From Mesaphorura yosii (taxonomy: Eukaryota > Arthropoda > Collembola > Poduromorpha > Tullbergiidae): a stretch of 32,471 nucleotides of DNA. Under the pieces are notes generated by a model that saw only the letters and a list, made by a program, of their open reading frames with translations, searched no databases and was not told the DNA's origin. The DNA lies in contig WIXG01000614.1 in assembly GCA_009869945.1 (NCBI GenBank), forward strand, positions 1 through 32,471. The letters are read 5' to 3'. Each line of letters begins with the position of its first letter. Position 1 is the first letter of the stretch. Shown here one piece after another: positions 17,834 through 29,117 of the stretch. The position numbers and the translations under genes are program-made.

Positions 17834-19070
17834 ATGCGGTGGCGGTTTGGTCAGTTCGAAGTCTCAGTCGCCTTTCTGTTGCTGATAACAATTGACATAA
17901 ACATGGTCAAGACAGGGGCGGATGGCGGTGATAGCAATAGCGACCAGAATCCGGACCACGAAGAGAAAGGTGAAGGGGAAGGCGATCTCGAGGAGGTAGA
18001 CGACGTCATAGAATTTGGGTTTAGCCGGCTACAAACAATAATCAGGATCTACAATTTTACTGAATCAATTGAAGAGAAGGTAAAATCTTACCGTAGTCGT
18101 AAAAAAGCAGCTTCACCAGTGGGTGGCGAATGTTTCTTGTGTATTCCAGTATGCGAAATTACGTAAATTGGATCCCTACGGCGAAGCGAGGACTGCAGTG
18201 GCTACCGTCACCGAGAAAATGAAGACCCTTTCTCAACACTACGAGGACGTGCACAAAATGCTAGCGAAAAAGTCCACTCGAGAGCCCGGCAAACGAATAT
18301 TCGACAATCTATATCACCAATTCCTTCCGCTACAGAAGGAAATCGACGACGCAAAGGACTTGGTACGGGCAGTGGAGGCGCGAAAGAAGACCGACATCGC
18401 AGAAGAAGCGATCATGCTTCAGGAAGCTCTGAAACTCGATCTCCGCAATATTACCAAAGATTTAAGGAGGGAACTCGTTGACTGCGTCCGGGATTTGGAG
18501 GCGCTGCAACTGCTTCCGGAAAACGTGCTCGAATTCGACGAGGGCGACAAATGGCCGATGAACACACTTCCCTTCGTCGACCGCCAGGCGCTAGACGGTC
18601 TTTTCAAGCTGTTCGTGCAGACCAGAGCGCTCGACGATAAAATTGCTGAGGCCTTCCTGCAAGACAAGCCGGTCGCAGCCGACAGTGTGATGGAGCTCGA
18701 GGAGGAGCTGACGCGACTGACTGAGAAGGCGATCCCCGCCTTTGTCGCCGACGCCGAATATCGCCGAGCTCTGTCTCGGGTGCTGCTCATCACAACGGTC
18801 CGGTTCGACTTACTCGAGCCGAGGATCCAGAAGCTGGATGTCGAAGCTTCACTGCTCAACGTGCAAGACGATGTCATGGGGCAGGTTTTCGAGTCACTGG
18901 CCGTCGAGGTCAAGAACTACAACAAAGCGTACAGGGCAGCAGAGAAGATTTACAAGAAGTATTACGATTTCGTGGCGTTGAGGAATTCAAAGCCTCCGCC
19001 ATCGCCACCATCGTCGCCTTTCTCTGATTCCGAACCTGATGGCAAGGAGCCGAAGCGTGACGAACTTTGA
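17834..19070 (+). CDS. Secreted alpha-helical protein of unknown function (388 aa)
   Basis: Exons 17834-18079 and 18150-19070 (70-bp GT-AG intron) give 388 residues. The ATG at 17834 starts a basic N-terminus and a hydrophobic core (VSVAFLLLITI), a probable signal peptide. An acidic linker (residues about 30-60, rich in Asp, Glu and Gly) follows, then about 290 residues of almost continuous helix prediction by eye: long Lys/Glu/Leu runs, few Gly or Pro, no Cys after the first exon join, and coiled-coil-like heptads (AIMLQEALKLDLRNITKDLR). A Pro/Ser-rich tail (KPPPSPPSSPF) and a charged end close it. I do not recognise the family. TTACGTAA overlaps the start of exon 2 by chance of coding. Confidence 0.7.
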
Positions 19071-19566
19071 TTTGTGATTTCTTACTTAATCATTCGAAAC
19101 TTAGGTTCGCCAATGTGCCTGCAGCTGCAGCTAATTTGTAATTAATTTTTATGAACATGACAATATAAAGATGAGTGAGATTGAAATGATTAATTGCTTG
19201 AGATTGATTGGATGTCCTTGACCGCTGGCTGGCCCGCACCTTTCTTTTATGCTCACAGCTTCCCTTGACCGCGTCCACGTCCTTGAAGTGTGGAGTGTGG
19301 ACCCTGTGTACTGTGTTTCAGCCGAGTCGCGTCGTGATCCCTTTTCATCTTTTCTGGGTCAGTCTATTTTTAGCACGACTCCCGCTCATCTCATCCGAAT
19401 GCGAAGGTGAAGGTAGCAGGTAGCAGAAAGAGAAGACCCGTGAATTGTGAATCTCAATATCAGTCACCTTCACTTCGAAATTGCGTTACAGTTGACAGTT
19501 GCTCTCTCGTCGCTCTGCCCAACTCATCTTTTCGTCTTGTCCCGTGTCCCGTGCTCTCTCACGAAG
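19071..19566. other. Intergenic, no supported gene
   Basis: It contains an AATATAAA variant near 19161 that may end the upstream transcript, and the promoter of the cuticular-type gene, which lacks a clear TATA box. Frames here have no family features. Confidence 0.35.
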
Positions 19567-20034
19567 ATGCACTCTGTTCGCTGTGCAGCCTTTCTCCTCT
19601 TGCTAACAGTGTGTTGGGCAGTGATAATGGTAAGCACCACCACTTTGAACGCGACTCCCGAAGAAGGATCAGCATCACCGAGGATTATGAGTCCAGTTGT
19701 GGAATTAGCAGGTACGTGACGTGTCATTTAGTAGTAAGTAAGTTAATGTAAAGCGTTCAAACGTCTCGTTCCAGTTTCAGGTCCGTCCGCCCGCTTCCTG
19801 TTTGCCTCACTCTTCGGCCTCTACCCGCCTGCACGTCCACCACCACCGTCATATGAGTACGGCTACAGCGGCGGTGGCTACCTCCCACCAGGCGGTGGCG
19901 CCTACATCGAGGAGGAGCCCCTGGAGCTCTGTGAAGAGAAATACTCGCCATGGTATGGCACCTACGAAGTCTGCTACCCGGTGTACGACGATCATGATCA
20001 CTACACTGCTACCGGCGGTGGAGCTTACTGGTAA
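19567..20034 (+). CDS. Secreted Gly/Tyr/Pro-rich protein, cuticular type (134 aa)
   Basis: Exons 19567-19711 and 19775-20034 (63-bp GT-AG intron) give 134 residues. A signal peptide (CAAFLLLLTVCWAV) precedes a short Thr/Ser-rich spacer, then LFGLYPPARPPPPSYEYGYS, GGGYLPPGGGAYIEEEP, and a compact end with two Cys (ELCEEKYSPWYGTYEVCYP) and YDDHDHYTATGGGAYW. The composition is that of extracellular matrix, cuticle or glue proteins; there is no chitin-binding Rebers-Riddiford motif and only two Cys in the mature part, so no specific cuticular family can be named. A second acceptor six bases downstream (tttcag) would remove two residues in frame. Poly(A) signal at 20136. Confidence 0.7.
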
Positions 20035-20135
20035 AGTAGATTAACTTCAGATTCAGCTCATTTCGAGCAGGCCAGGATAGTAGGCTTGGCCTTTCAATCA
20101 TCGATAGTTGTAAACAGGGCAATTAATTAATGGAC

Positions 20136-20141
20136 AATAAA
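20136..20141 (+). terminator. Poly(A) signal AATAAA
   Basis: AATAAA about 100 bases after the stop of the cuticular-type gene. Confidence 0.6.
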
Positions 20142-20682
20142 AGTCAGCAAAAAAAATCAACCAATTAGTCAGTCGTCAGTTGTCATTACCATGTGTTAAA
20201 GGGAATTTTAATGTGTTAATTCCATTTCTTGTGCACATTGCAAATGTTTGCAAACCACTTGACTTCCTAGCTTGTCAAATTCGCCATGGACATTTCCATT
20301 GCCACTTTCCAAATGATGAGTTCAATCCATCATTGTCATTGCGTCAAGTTGTGTGTGCTCGCTCAAGAGGCGAGAATTATCAGAAATGCGAGATTTCCAT
20401 AAGAAATGGCCTCTCGTTGTTTCATGGCATTGGTTTTGCTAGGATTACTTCTTTGTACACAACTAAATCAATCACACTGATCCTAGTCAAGGCGCCGCCG
20501 TTGTACATTTTTCAATAAGTGTCAAGCTTGACAGTCTTTCCGAACGATCGCGTATTGCAAATGGCAATGATGACACACCTTCACGAGCTCTGCTCCTTCA
20601 AACATCTGATCTGCCAGACCTCGAACATTTCTGAACCACTGGCACAGTGCTACGACGTAGGAACCAAACAGGAAAGACAGGA
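20142..20682. other. Intergenic, nothing recognised
   Basis: Upstream region of the gustatory receptor gene. A 112-codon frame (20180-20518) has no family features. No TATA box, repeat or RNA gene is evident. Confidence 0.35.
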
Positions 20683-22175
20683 ATGCATTTCTTCCACCGA
20701 ATTCGAAGGCTACCAGCTGCAGTCTCCTTCAAACCAGGAGCCCACCAAGGCGAAGGCGTTGGGATGCCGGCGTCGACGCTTGCAGGCGCAGCGCTGCTCA
20801 CGACCGCCAACGTCCTCAGCTGGATCGGCGGTCTGCTGCCTATCCGAAATCCCTTCTTTGCCCTTCACCTTCGGACCCGAATTCGAATTCTGCCCAACTT
20901 GGGCTTCTACACACTGTACGCGCTCGCTGTGAATCTGCTGAGTCTCACAGCGTCCTTGGACGACATTATCAATGGCCCAGGACCGAGAAATCAGCCACCT
21001 TCGGTGATCAAAAGCACGTTTCTATCGACACTCGACCATTTATTCCACACCGCCCTTTTTGCGACTCGTTTCTACTTTGTTTACCGGTCCAGAGCGCTGC
21101 TTCGGCTGTACAGCAAAGTTATAGAGCTCTCGACGTCAATGTACGGCGTCCTGCGAGCCAGAACACAAAATAGAAGAGTAGCACCAGTAGCAGTTTTCAG
21201 GCTACCGCCCCTCATCTTCGGCTTTCTCCTCCTTCGAATCGGAATTCGGACCCTGCTAGAAGTCCGCTACACGACGAACGTGCTTCTCTTCAGCACTCCG
21301 CGGGAGACGACGTGGTTGCAGGAGGCGTTGCCCTCCTGCGTCGAATGTCAATGGACCCTTCATTCGATGCTCATCGCATTCCCCTATTTCTTGACGGCAG
21401 TCATGCCCGTACATTTTGCGATCTCGATCCTCATCCCGCTGACAGACATATTCCAGGATTTCTACGAAGAGGTCGTCAAATCAGAGCAACAGCCTGAATC
21501 GCCTGAAGCGCAAAAAGAAAGCCTGCAGAAACATCACACAATCAACATAAAAGTGGTGGATACGAATTTCCAGGCGGTCGTCACAGTTCCAAGCCTCGTC
21601 TCCCGATTCGAAGAAATTGCCGCGTGTTTCACGGAGTACAGCCGGATTTTTGGACCGATGCTCCTTTTCCTGACGATGATCGCCGTAATGAACACAATCA
21701 ACTTCATTTCTTCGCTGACAGTAAGCCACCTCTCGATCTTTGACAATCTGATCGTCATCGTCTGGGAGTTGTCGACGCTCTGCTTCATCGAACTCGGAGC
21801 CTGGGCGCATGCAAAAGTCGAAGACTGCCAGGACACGCTCCACAATCTTCTAATTATGCCCAAAGTCCGCCTGGGCGCCCGCGCAGCCTGCTTCGAGGCG
21901 TTGGCCGATCCGGAGCGGAACGCCGTCGCACAAATGATTTGCAACTGGAAATGGAAGATAAATGCAGGCCGTGGATTCTTCGTGATTGACAGGACGCTCT
22001 ACGCGACCGTAAGTTTGATATTTAAACCATCCCGCCACGCCACAGTGCAGAATGCAGATGTAGGAATATTCTTGGTTTGCAGATTCTGTCGTTCATGGTT
22101 TCCTACAGCATTGTGCTACTTCAGCTTGATTTAACGGCTCCGTGGCCGTGCCCAACAAATACCACAAACTATTGA
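20683..22175 (+). CDS. Gustatory receptor (insect/crustacean Gr family), 7-TM
   Basis: Exons 20683-22008 and 22083-22175 (74-bp GT-AG intron) give 472 residues if the ATG at 20683 is used; the ATG at 20764 would give 445. The protein has hydrophobic segments spread along its length, including FGFLLLRIGIRTLL, MLIAFPYFLTAVMPVHFAI, FGPMLLFLTMIAVMNTINF and FDNLIVIVWELSTLCFIEL. Family marks are at the end: the GFFVIDRTLYAT motif before the last intron and TM7 in the last exon (ILSFMVSYSIVLLQLD), matching the TYhhhhhQF signature with Ser for Thr and Leu for Phe. A phase-0 intron just before TM7 is typical of Gr genes. It would be a ligand-gated cation channel in sensory neurons, with inverted topology; the ligand is unknown. 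Confidence 0.85.
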
Positions 22176-22459
22176 CTAAATTACTTGCCTTACTGAATGC
22201 ATGCAATCCATTTTGCGATTGCGATTGTGATTTCATTTCAACCCATACCGCTTTGTATATTGTATAGAATTAACTGTTAGCAGAATAATAATTTTCTTGG
22301 ACGTGGCATGCATTCGGCGAGGAATTGAAACTTGGAACTATGCATTGCAGCTGAGTAAACACGTGATTGTGACATGGTTTGGCTTTACTCTCGGCAAGCC
22401 GCAACCAAAATTTTATCACTGCACGGACGGATTCTGCTGCATTTTACCTAATTTTTCCG
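22176..22459. other. Intergenic, 3' end of the receptor gene and mannosidase leader
   Basis: AT-rich with no supported gene. An upstream frame continuous with the mannosidase ORF runs back about 80 bases before the ATG used, but starts at a non-ATG codon. Confidence 0.35.
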
Positions 22460-25400
22460 ATGGCGCTCTTTCTTCCACCACCCGTGCTTTGGAGGCGCTG
22501 TTTCCGGGAGCTGCTTCTCGCCTCTCTCGTACTGCTTTCAGGGTCGTACCTCATACACTCTTTTTACTTGCTAAACTCGAACCTTGATATCACTGATAAA
22601 GTGCATGCCAAGAAATTGGCTGCCCAAAATCAGGCGATCGACGATACCACCAGAAGGGCGCCGAAACCGACCTTTGGACAGCAGGTATTTGTCAACAATG
22701 GAGCAGAGTTCAATCCAACAATTCGCGGACAGGCCACAACGAAGGCACCACCAGTCAAATACCGAGTGAGAACTGGCGCGAGCGCCAAATTTGAAAGTGG
22801 TGCCAAGCAGCCAGCTAATTACAGTGCCGACACGGATGAACCACCGGACACCGGACACGGACCGGTGCTCCACGTCAATTTTGAATGTCCCGCCATTCGC
22901 CAGGCCGAAAACGACTTTGACTCAGAGTCAGTGTACCCGACCCTCGAATTCGAGAACCCTCAAATTTGGGGGACGGAGCTGGAGGACCTTTACAAAGTGG
23001 AGGAGCTGGCGAGCATCAACTCCCCACTCGCACTCGCGCCTCCGCTGCGCGTCATCGTCGTGCCTCACTCGCACAACGACCCCGGCTGGGGCTGGACGCT
23101 CGATTCTTACTACTACGCCTGGACAAAGCGGATCCTCAACCTCGCCCTGGAGAAGCTCACCGAATATAAGGAAATGACGTTTCTCTGGAGCGAAGTGGCG
23201 TTCCTGGACATTTGGTGGAAAACGGCCACGGCAGAGAACAAAAGGAGGTTTAAGGCGCTCGTCCGAGAAGGGCGACTCGAGCTGACGACGGGAGGCTGGG
23301 TTATGACGGACGAGGCGGTCGTGCACCTGTACGCGATGCTGCATCAGCTGATCGAAGGCCAAGAGTGGCTGCAGCACAACGTGGGCGTCATGCCCGTATC
23401 GGCGTGGTCGGTCGATCCGTTTGGCTTTGGCCCCGTCATGCCTTACCTGCTGAAGGAGAGCCAGATAGACTCAATGGTGATTATGGTGAGTAAAGTTTCA
23501 TACTTCCCGCAATTTTTCACGCCATTTTTAGCATTTATTTTCTTAGAGAATCCATCATGCATGGAAGCACTGGCTTGCTTCCCAGAAGAAAGGCGATTTC
23601 CGTTGGGGGCAGCGTTGGAATCCTGACCCGAGCCACGCGATCCTTTGTCATCAGAGCCCCTTCGCATTGTACACAATCAGTGCCTCGCTGGGCCCCGACA
23701 ATGACGCAAGCTACAAGTTCAACTTTATCGAGCCGAAAGTGGCCCAAGTGACCCGATGGAATGTCTCCGCGTATGCAGCAGAATTCCTGGAGCAAGCTCG
23801 GCGGAGTGGTTCTTTATCACAGCACAATACGGCCATGGCGATTCTCGGCGACGACTTCCGCTTCAGGAACGCAACCGAGTGGGACAACGCTTACACCAGT
23901 TTCACGCGGATCTTTGACGAAATTAATTCGAATCCCGAACGATACGGTGACGCCAAGGCGCAGTTTGGGACGGTGAAGACGTTTTTCGAAGTCGTGCGGG
24001 AAAGGCAACCGGAGCCGGAATTCCCGCTCTTCAACGGCGACTTTTTCGTGTACAGCGACGGGCTCACCGACGAAGTCAGCGGCAACCAGCAGCGCCGGGG
24101 TTCGTATTGGAGTGGATTTTACGGGTCGCGCCCGTTCTACAAGCAGCTGTATCGCGAGTTGGAGGCGAACCTCCGCTCAGCCGAAATTCTCTTCGCGTTC
24201 ATAAAAATGAAGAGCCTGAGCCCCAGCCCCGTCGTCGGGGCGGGCGCCGGCACGTCGCCGTATGCGAAATGCTTCTCGACGGCAGTCGCACGCCGCCTTT
24301 TCAAACGACTGCAGATCGCGAGGCGGCATCTCGCCCTTTTTGCGCATCATGACGCGGCGCCAGGTGTCTCGACCGACGAAGTCATGCTTGATTACGGCCG
24401 CAGGCTGCACGAGGCCGTCATCCACTCTGTTAATGTTCAAACGATGTGTGTGACATGCCTGACAATACCCGGCAATAAGCCGGAAGGAGCTCGGGCGTTA
24501 CCACAGCGCCAGCGCCCTCTCGTGACGTCCGCCCTTTCCTTTCCTATCGTCGGCCTGCCTCGGAGCGCGATTCCGCTTGATTTGGGCGGCGCCCTGCAAA
24601 ATGCGACCACAGCCAGAAAGAACGCGTCGCAGGATTCCGTCGTCATCGTCGCCGTCGAGAAACACATTCTCGTCTGGAACAGCCTTGCCTGGCCCAAACT
24701 CCATTACGTCGCCGTGCTTGTTACGAGCGCACACGTACAAGTTTATGGCCCCGACGGTCGACTGATTCCTTCACAGTTGAGCCCCGCCGTGATGCGGCCC
24801 CGCAAGAAAAGCCGCCTGCCCGAGATTTCGAACTCGACGTTCGAGCTAGGTTTTTATTACACGTTGGAGGCGGCGTCTGTAACGAAATTCAAAATCGTGG
24901 CGCGCACGCGAGACGAGGAGGCTTCGGCTTCAAGAGCATTTGCGTTCGCGGGCAGAGCGATAATGCGATACAGAAATTTGAATGAGAGCTCGATCAAAAA
25001 TTCGAACACGTTCGAGGCGAGAACTTTAGCTGAGGTAAATTTATATTTCGTGCCTCTTTTTAAATTTTGTAGGAAGTCTCACTGTTTAGTCTTTATTTTT
25101 AACCTTTCACAGGATGAAGAATTCAGCATTTCCAATGCACGCTACAAACTTTCTTTCAACCCAGCAACGGGGTTTCTCGCCTCCGCCAGGCTCCTACCCT
25201 CGGGACAGCCCGTCAAACTAAATCTGACCTTTGGCGGATACACGCCGATGAGAGTCCATGACGGGCCATACCTTTTCATGCCCAAGGACGAAATGCATGC
25301 AGATGCGGATCAGAACGCGTTTGCGACAGGCGCGGGAAACAAAAGGTCGATCGTAGTAATTGAAGGACCGCTCATGGCTTCTGTGCTTGTGCAGACCCCA

Positions 25401-26525
25401 ACGTTGAGTCAGGTTGTCAAAATCTTCCGGCCGCCGGCGGACCCTCCGTCGACGTCGCTGCACGCGGCGGAGCTCGCAAGCATGATCGCCTTTTCAAATG
25501 CGGTGCACGTCGGCGAGAAGGACGGCGAGTATTTTATGCGGTTCAATACGGACATAAAAAACGGCGACGTCGACGGTGGTGGTCCGGTGCTTTTCACGGA
25601 CCAGTCCGGCTTTTCCTTCGAAAAACGAACGACGATATCGAAAATCGCGCTTGAGGGCAACACGTATCCGATCACTACGATGGCGTACATTCAAGACGGA
25701 GCAAAACCAAAACCCGCCGAGAGGCAGCAGCGTCAGCGTTTGCGCATGACGCTGCTTGTCGGGCGCGCGCATGGCGCCAGCAGCTTCGTGCCAGGCCGGC
25801 TCGAACTCCTCATCGAGCGCCGCACGCCGTACGACGACAATCGAGGGATTGGGCAAGGGATCCTCGACAACAGGCCGACAGTGTCAAATTACATTCTTAA
25901 ACTTGAGTGCATTGATGGTGATGGCAATGGCGACGACGACGAAAAGGGCTATCAGGCGACGCTTCCGACGTTGGAAACGCACCACGCGTCCCAGCGGTTG
26001 AATTTTCCCGCCCAAGTCTTTTACTATGACGAATACTCCGACGACCAAGACGACGAGAAGGACGGCGAAGGTGAAGGCGAAAAGGTTTCTGGAAAAGAGT
26101 CAGAAATGGACGCTTTCCGCCAAATTTCGCTCTTCAACCAGCCGATTCCTTCCGACACGCATCTTCTCGGCCTGCGAACGAAGCCGGGGTGGGACAGCCT
26201 GCGGACGCCATCGGATAACAAAGTGCTGATGATCCTGCAGAAATTCGGCTACTCGTGCTTTCAGAACTGGACTGTGACTGGGACTGGTTTGTATTCCAGC
26301 GTGAACCCTACCAACTTTTTCCATATTTTGATGGTGCCAAGTACAAAGAATACAACGACCTTGAATGTGAACATTGGGCCCTTTAACACAGAAAGCAGCA
26401 TCACGGTCAAGAAGATGGATCTGACTGGACTGCGGTCTGCTAAAGAAGAGCCGGATGGGAGCGGTGGCGAATTCTTTGGAGCGACGCCATTTCAAATCTC
26501 CAGCTTTCAGTTGATATTTCAATAA
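22460..26525 (+). CDS. Golgi alpha-mannosidase II (glycoside hydrolase 38)
   Basis: Exons 22460-23485, 23547-25034 and 25113-26525 (61- and 78-bp introns) give 1308 residues. The enzyme trims mannoses from hybrid N-glycans in the medial Golgi. The N-terminus is type II: short cytosolic tail, anchor at about residues 16-38 (LLLASLVLLSGSYLIHSF), then a stem. In the GH38 domain the zinc and catalytic residues are present: H205 and D207 in PHSHNDPGW, nucleophile D319 in AWSVDPFG, and H610 in AHHDAAPG. TGGWVMTDE and FPLFNGDFFVYSD also match. It is about 200 residues longer than the fly enzyme, with extra acidic low-complexity inserts near the C-terminal beta domains (DGDGNGDDDEKG and YSDDQDDEKDGEGEGEK). 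The second intron is a multiple of three with no stop, so its retention would add 26 residues. Poly(A) signal at 26563. Confidence 0.93.
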
Positions 26526-26562
26526 CCATTCACGAATGGGAGTCTGTAGCTTTAGATTTTCT

Positions 26563-26568
26563 AATAAA
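26563..26568 (+). terminator. Poly(A) signal AATAAA
   Basis: AATAAA 38 bases after the mannosidase stop codon. Confidence 0.65.
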
Positions 26569-26574
26569 TTGCGA

Positions 26575-26634
26575 TTATAATCAATACGTCCTTGTTCTCA
26601 GTGACGTGTCTGAAGAGCGAATGTTTGCGTAGAT
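26575..26634. repeat. Diverged copy of a non-coding repeat (copy A)
   Basis: A segment around TACGTCCTTGTTCTCA with TGAA and a terminal TGTT-GCG block that resembles parts of 30013-30112 and, more weakly, 28831-28930. It sits just past the poly(A) signal of the mannosidase gene. Confidence 0.45.
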
Positions 26635-27193
26635 GCTGCTGTCTCGCTTCGCACGGATTATCGATGACAATGCAAGCTCACCGGTCTGATCATCAACTCC
26701 GGATGTTGACGATCGTCGAATGAATGACCGAGCACGGCACACAGCACGCCGCTTCTTTAATCGCAGCTTTCCTGTCCTGCGAAATGTCCTCCATATGACA
26801 AGCTTGCCAGTCCACCACATTATCAGGGTTCTCCTCCTATAAAATCCTGTTGACTTCAACAAGTCGGCTACAAAAGTTACCGTTGGGCTTGGTCGGATGA
26901 TCGGTGTAAAGAATCGACTGTGAAATTATATCGTGTTACAGCTTATACGTGCACGAAATGTTCAATCATACCTCAGCAGAATTTTCAAAATCTTACACGG
27001 AGTACTCTGCAAGGCTTCCCATTGCAACGATAAGTGGAAGCGGGCGGCTCCCTTGTTTGAAAAGCCAAAGTCCTCGTAAAAGCGACCGAGTGATCGTTGC
27101 GTCCTTGTGTAAGTGGGATAGGTCGACTTCATATCTCTTGCCTTCAGTTAAGCATTGACATTGATTAAAAGAATTCCTGGAAATTAATAAAGT
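26635..27193. other. Intergenic, nothing recognised
   Basis: Frames on both strands are short and lack family features. No promoter element or RNA gene is evident. Confidence 0.35.
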
Positions 27194-27928
27194 TCATATA
27201 GTTATAGAGGCTCTTGGTCGTGGATGACCTGCTGTCGTTAGTTTGTAACCATGACCTTGGATGGCTTGGTTGAACCAGCCATTCAAGTGTCCATCCTTCA
27301 ATTGTAAATCAGAGGACCAAGCTTTCGGCATTTCATTTTTCGCTTCTTTTCCCATAGCATCGTAGATTTCTCTAAGACTTTTAGACCACCCGTTTTTTGT
27401 CCCGAATGCATGTCCCAAAGATATTAACTTTTTCCTGTGGATTTTGATCCCGACGGATTCTGCCCCACAATGATCACCTTAACGTCCAAGTTCATCGCAC
27501 GTTGAGGCATTTGGGTACAGCCAAAAACACACTTCTTGGGTAGGTTTTCATCCGCATTATGAACCTTATCCTCATTGTAGTAGTTCTCAAGTACCTTTGC
27601 ATAACGCATGTAAAGTACATGCTGCATAATAATTATAACTTATAAGCAATCGAGTGTGGAAAAACCGTACCGATTCAAGAATATGCTCAAAAGCTGCCTC
27701 TACATGCTCCTTTGGTATACTTCCATCAGCGGTGATTTGTGTTGAAGGTTTCCCCGGCACAGTCCATCTTTTCAAGGCCTGGCGAAATCCCTCGACTCTG
27801 CTATGATCAAACTTCTAAACTTCTAATTGGAATCCATCCTGCAGAATCTTTTGCCAAACATAGTCCAGCATGCCATAAGTCTTGAGCTTTTGACTAATCG
27901 TTTCAGGGACAGGAATTACTGATGACAT
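27194..27928 (-). pseudogene. Decayed uracil-DNA-glycosylase-superfamily-like gene
   Basis: On the minus strand an ATG at 27928 opens MSSVIPVPETISQKLKTYGM; a TAG follows in frame at 27817-27815, next to an 8-bp tandem duplication (agaagttt twice). The frame resumes to 27671, where a gtacgg donor and an acceptor at 27622 mark a 49-bp gap, shorter than any intron in neighbouring genes. The next part holds NLDVKVIIVGQNPSG, which recalls the UDG water-activating loop GQDPYHG with Asn for the catalytic Asp. A one-base shift near 27425 leads into GHAFGTKNGWSKSLREIYD and DGHLNGWFNQ, like the UDG SL-xIYxEL and GDLxxWAxQG segments. The middle sheet is missing before a GHPRP end (HPSP in the family). 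Nonsense, frameshift and deletion together mean no active enzyme. Many DNA viruses also carry UDGs, so the source is open. Confidence 0.5.
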
Positions 27929-28830
27929 CTTGTCCTTCGACAAAGATGAGAATTTGAAACTGAATACAAATACTTATCCATAGCCATGGTTTTATATCAC
28001 GTCGACTCCAAAACTATTCCTGTCATAAATTCACAAATGAGTATGGCACCATCAATCAATCAAACAAGCAAATGAGAGCCGAGGTGACTGAATTGTCAGG
28101 TTGTTTCATCTCGTGGCGTGCGACCTCATGTGCATTGTTCTAAATAATTTTGTTGATGCATTTGACTTTACCCACGGAATGGATAAGTGATATAATAAAA
28201 ATTGACCTTCAAAACACACGTTTCAAAGCACGCGTGCTCGTGCTTGCAGAGTGTTGCTGTAATTTTATTGCAGGTGCTCGTGCTGAGTGCCATTTGAAGC
28301 AAATGGCCAAGTCGTTCTTTATTTCGACATTGTGTCAACTTGTAAAAAGATTTTGATGGATTATCTGCGAATAAGATACAAGGCAAACGCCAGTTAAAGG
28401 TTCGTTGGACCTGCCCTCGAAGTTAACTTACATGAAATGTATTACATGAAATTTCAGCACTTGAAAAACAAGCGTTTGTCCCGCAGTTTTCCATGTCTTT
28501 TCCAAAGCAGCGACATAGCGCAGAGGAGCACATCAGAGTAGAGATTCCAGTGAAGAATCCTGCCACTTGAAAGGTGAGGTCGAAGCTTCCACCAGATAAG
28601 TCGTTCAAGCACCTCGCAATTGGTCTGCTAAGAAAATGAATCTTACTAGACAACATCAGATCCATTTCCCAACGAACTGGGTGGTGATTTTTTCGGGCGA
28701 CGCCAGTTTCTTCAGCTTTCACCTAGTGTTTCAGTGGGCTTTCACGAATGGGTGTAAATGTGGCTTCAAATTACATTAAGAGATGACTGATTGAGTGAAT
28801 GACATCCCCTAAAATTGGCTAAAATGTCTG
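27929..28830. other. Intergenic, nothing supported
   Basis: AT-rich. A 99-codon minus-strand frame (28722-28423) with several Cys starts at a non-ATG codon and has no motif; it is not called. The 12-mer TTCACGAATGGG near 28740 is shared with the mannosidase 3' region near 26530. Confidence 0.35.
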
Positions 28831-28930
28831 ACCTTGAAAACGGCTGTCAAAATACTAATTTACTTGTTTTCATTGACATCATTGAACGGTCGGTCATGTT
28901 GTTAGCGAATGCTGTGTTCCTACCGTCTCG
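28831..28930. repeat. Non-coding repeat flanking the vWA pseudogene (copy B)
   Basis: Aligned by eye with 30013-30112 in the same orientation, with shared blocks ACCTT-AAAA, CTGTCAAA, TTCTCATT-like, CATTGAACG, TGTTAGCG and TACCGTCT. It lies upstream of the vWA pseudogene. Confidence 0.65.
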
Positions 28931-29117
28931 CTCTAGCACGACGCACAATATACTCTTATGGCGTACGACACACTCGTAGATCGCAACCACAATCCGAAAT
29001 TCTACCAGGCAGAACAGAACTTTTGTACATGAAACTGTAACACCTAGGTACGTGTTATCGGATTATCATTCAGTGCTCCATCATTAAATAATTAATATCC
29101 TATCACAGCTTATCAAA

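Noticed and set aside
28423..28722. Cys-containing minus-strand frame
   Set aside because: Starts at a non-ATG codon, no signal peptide, no regular Cys spacing.
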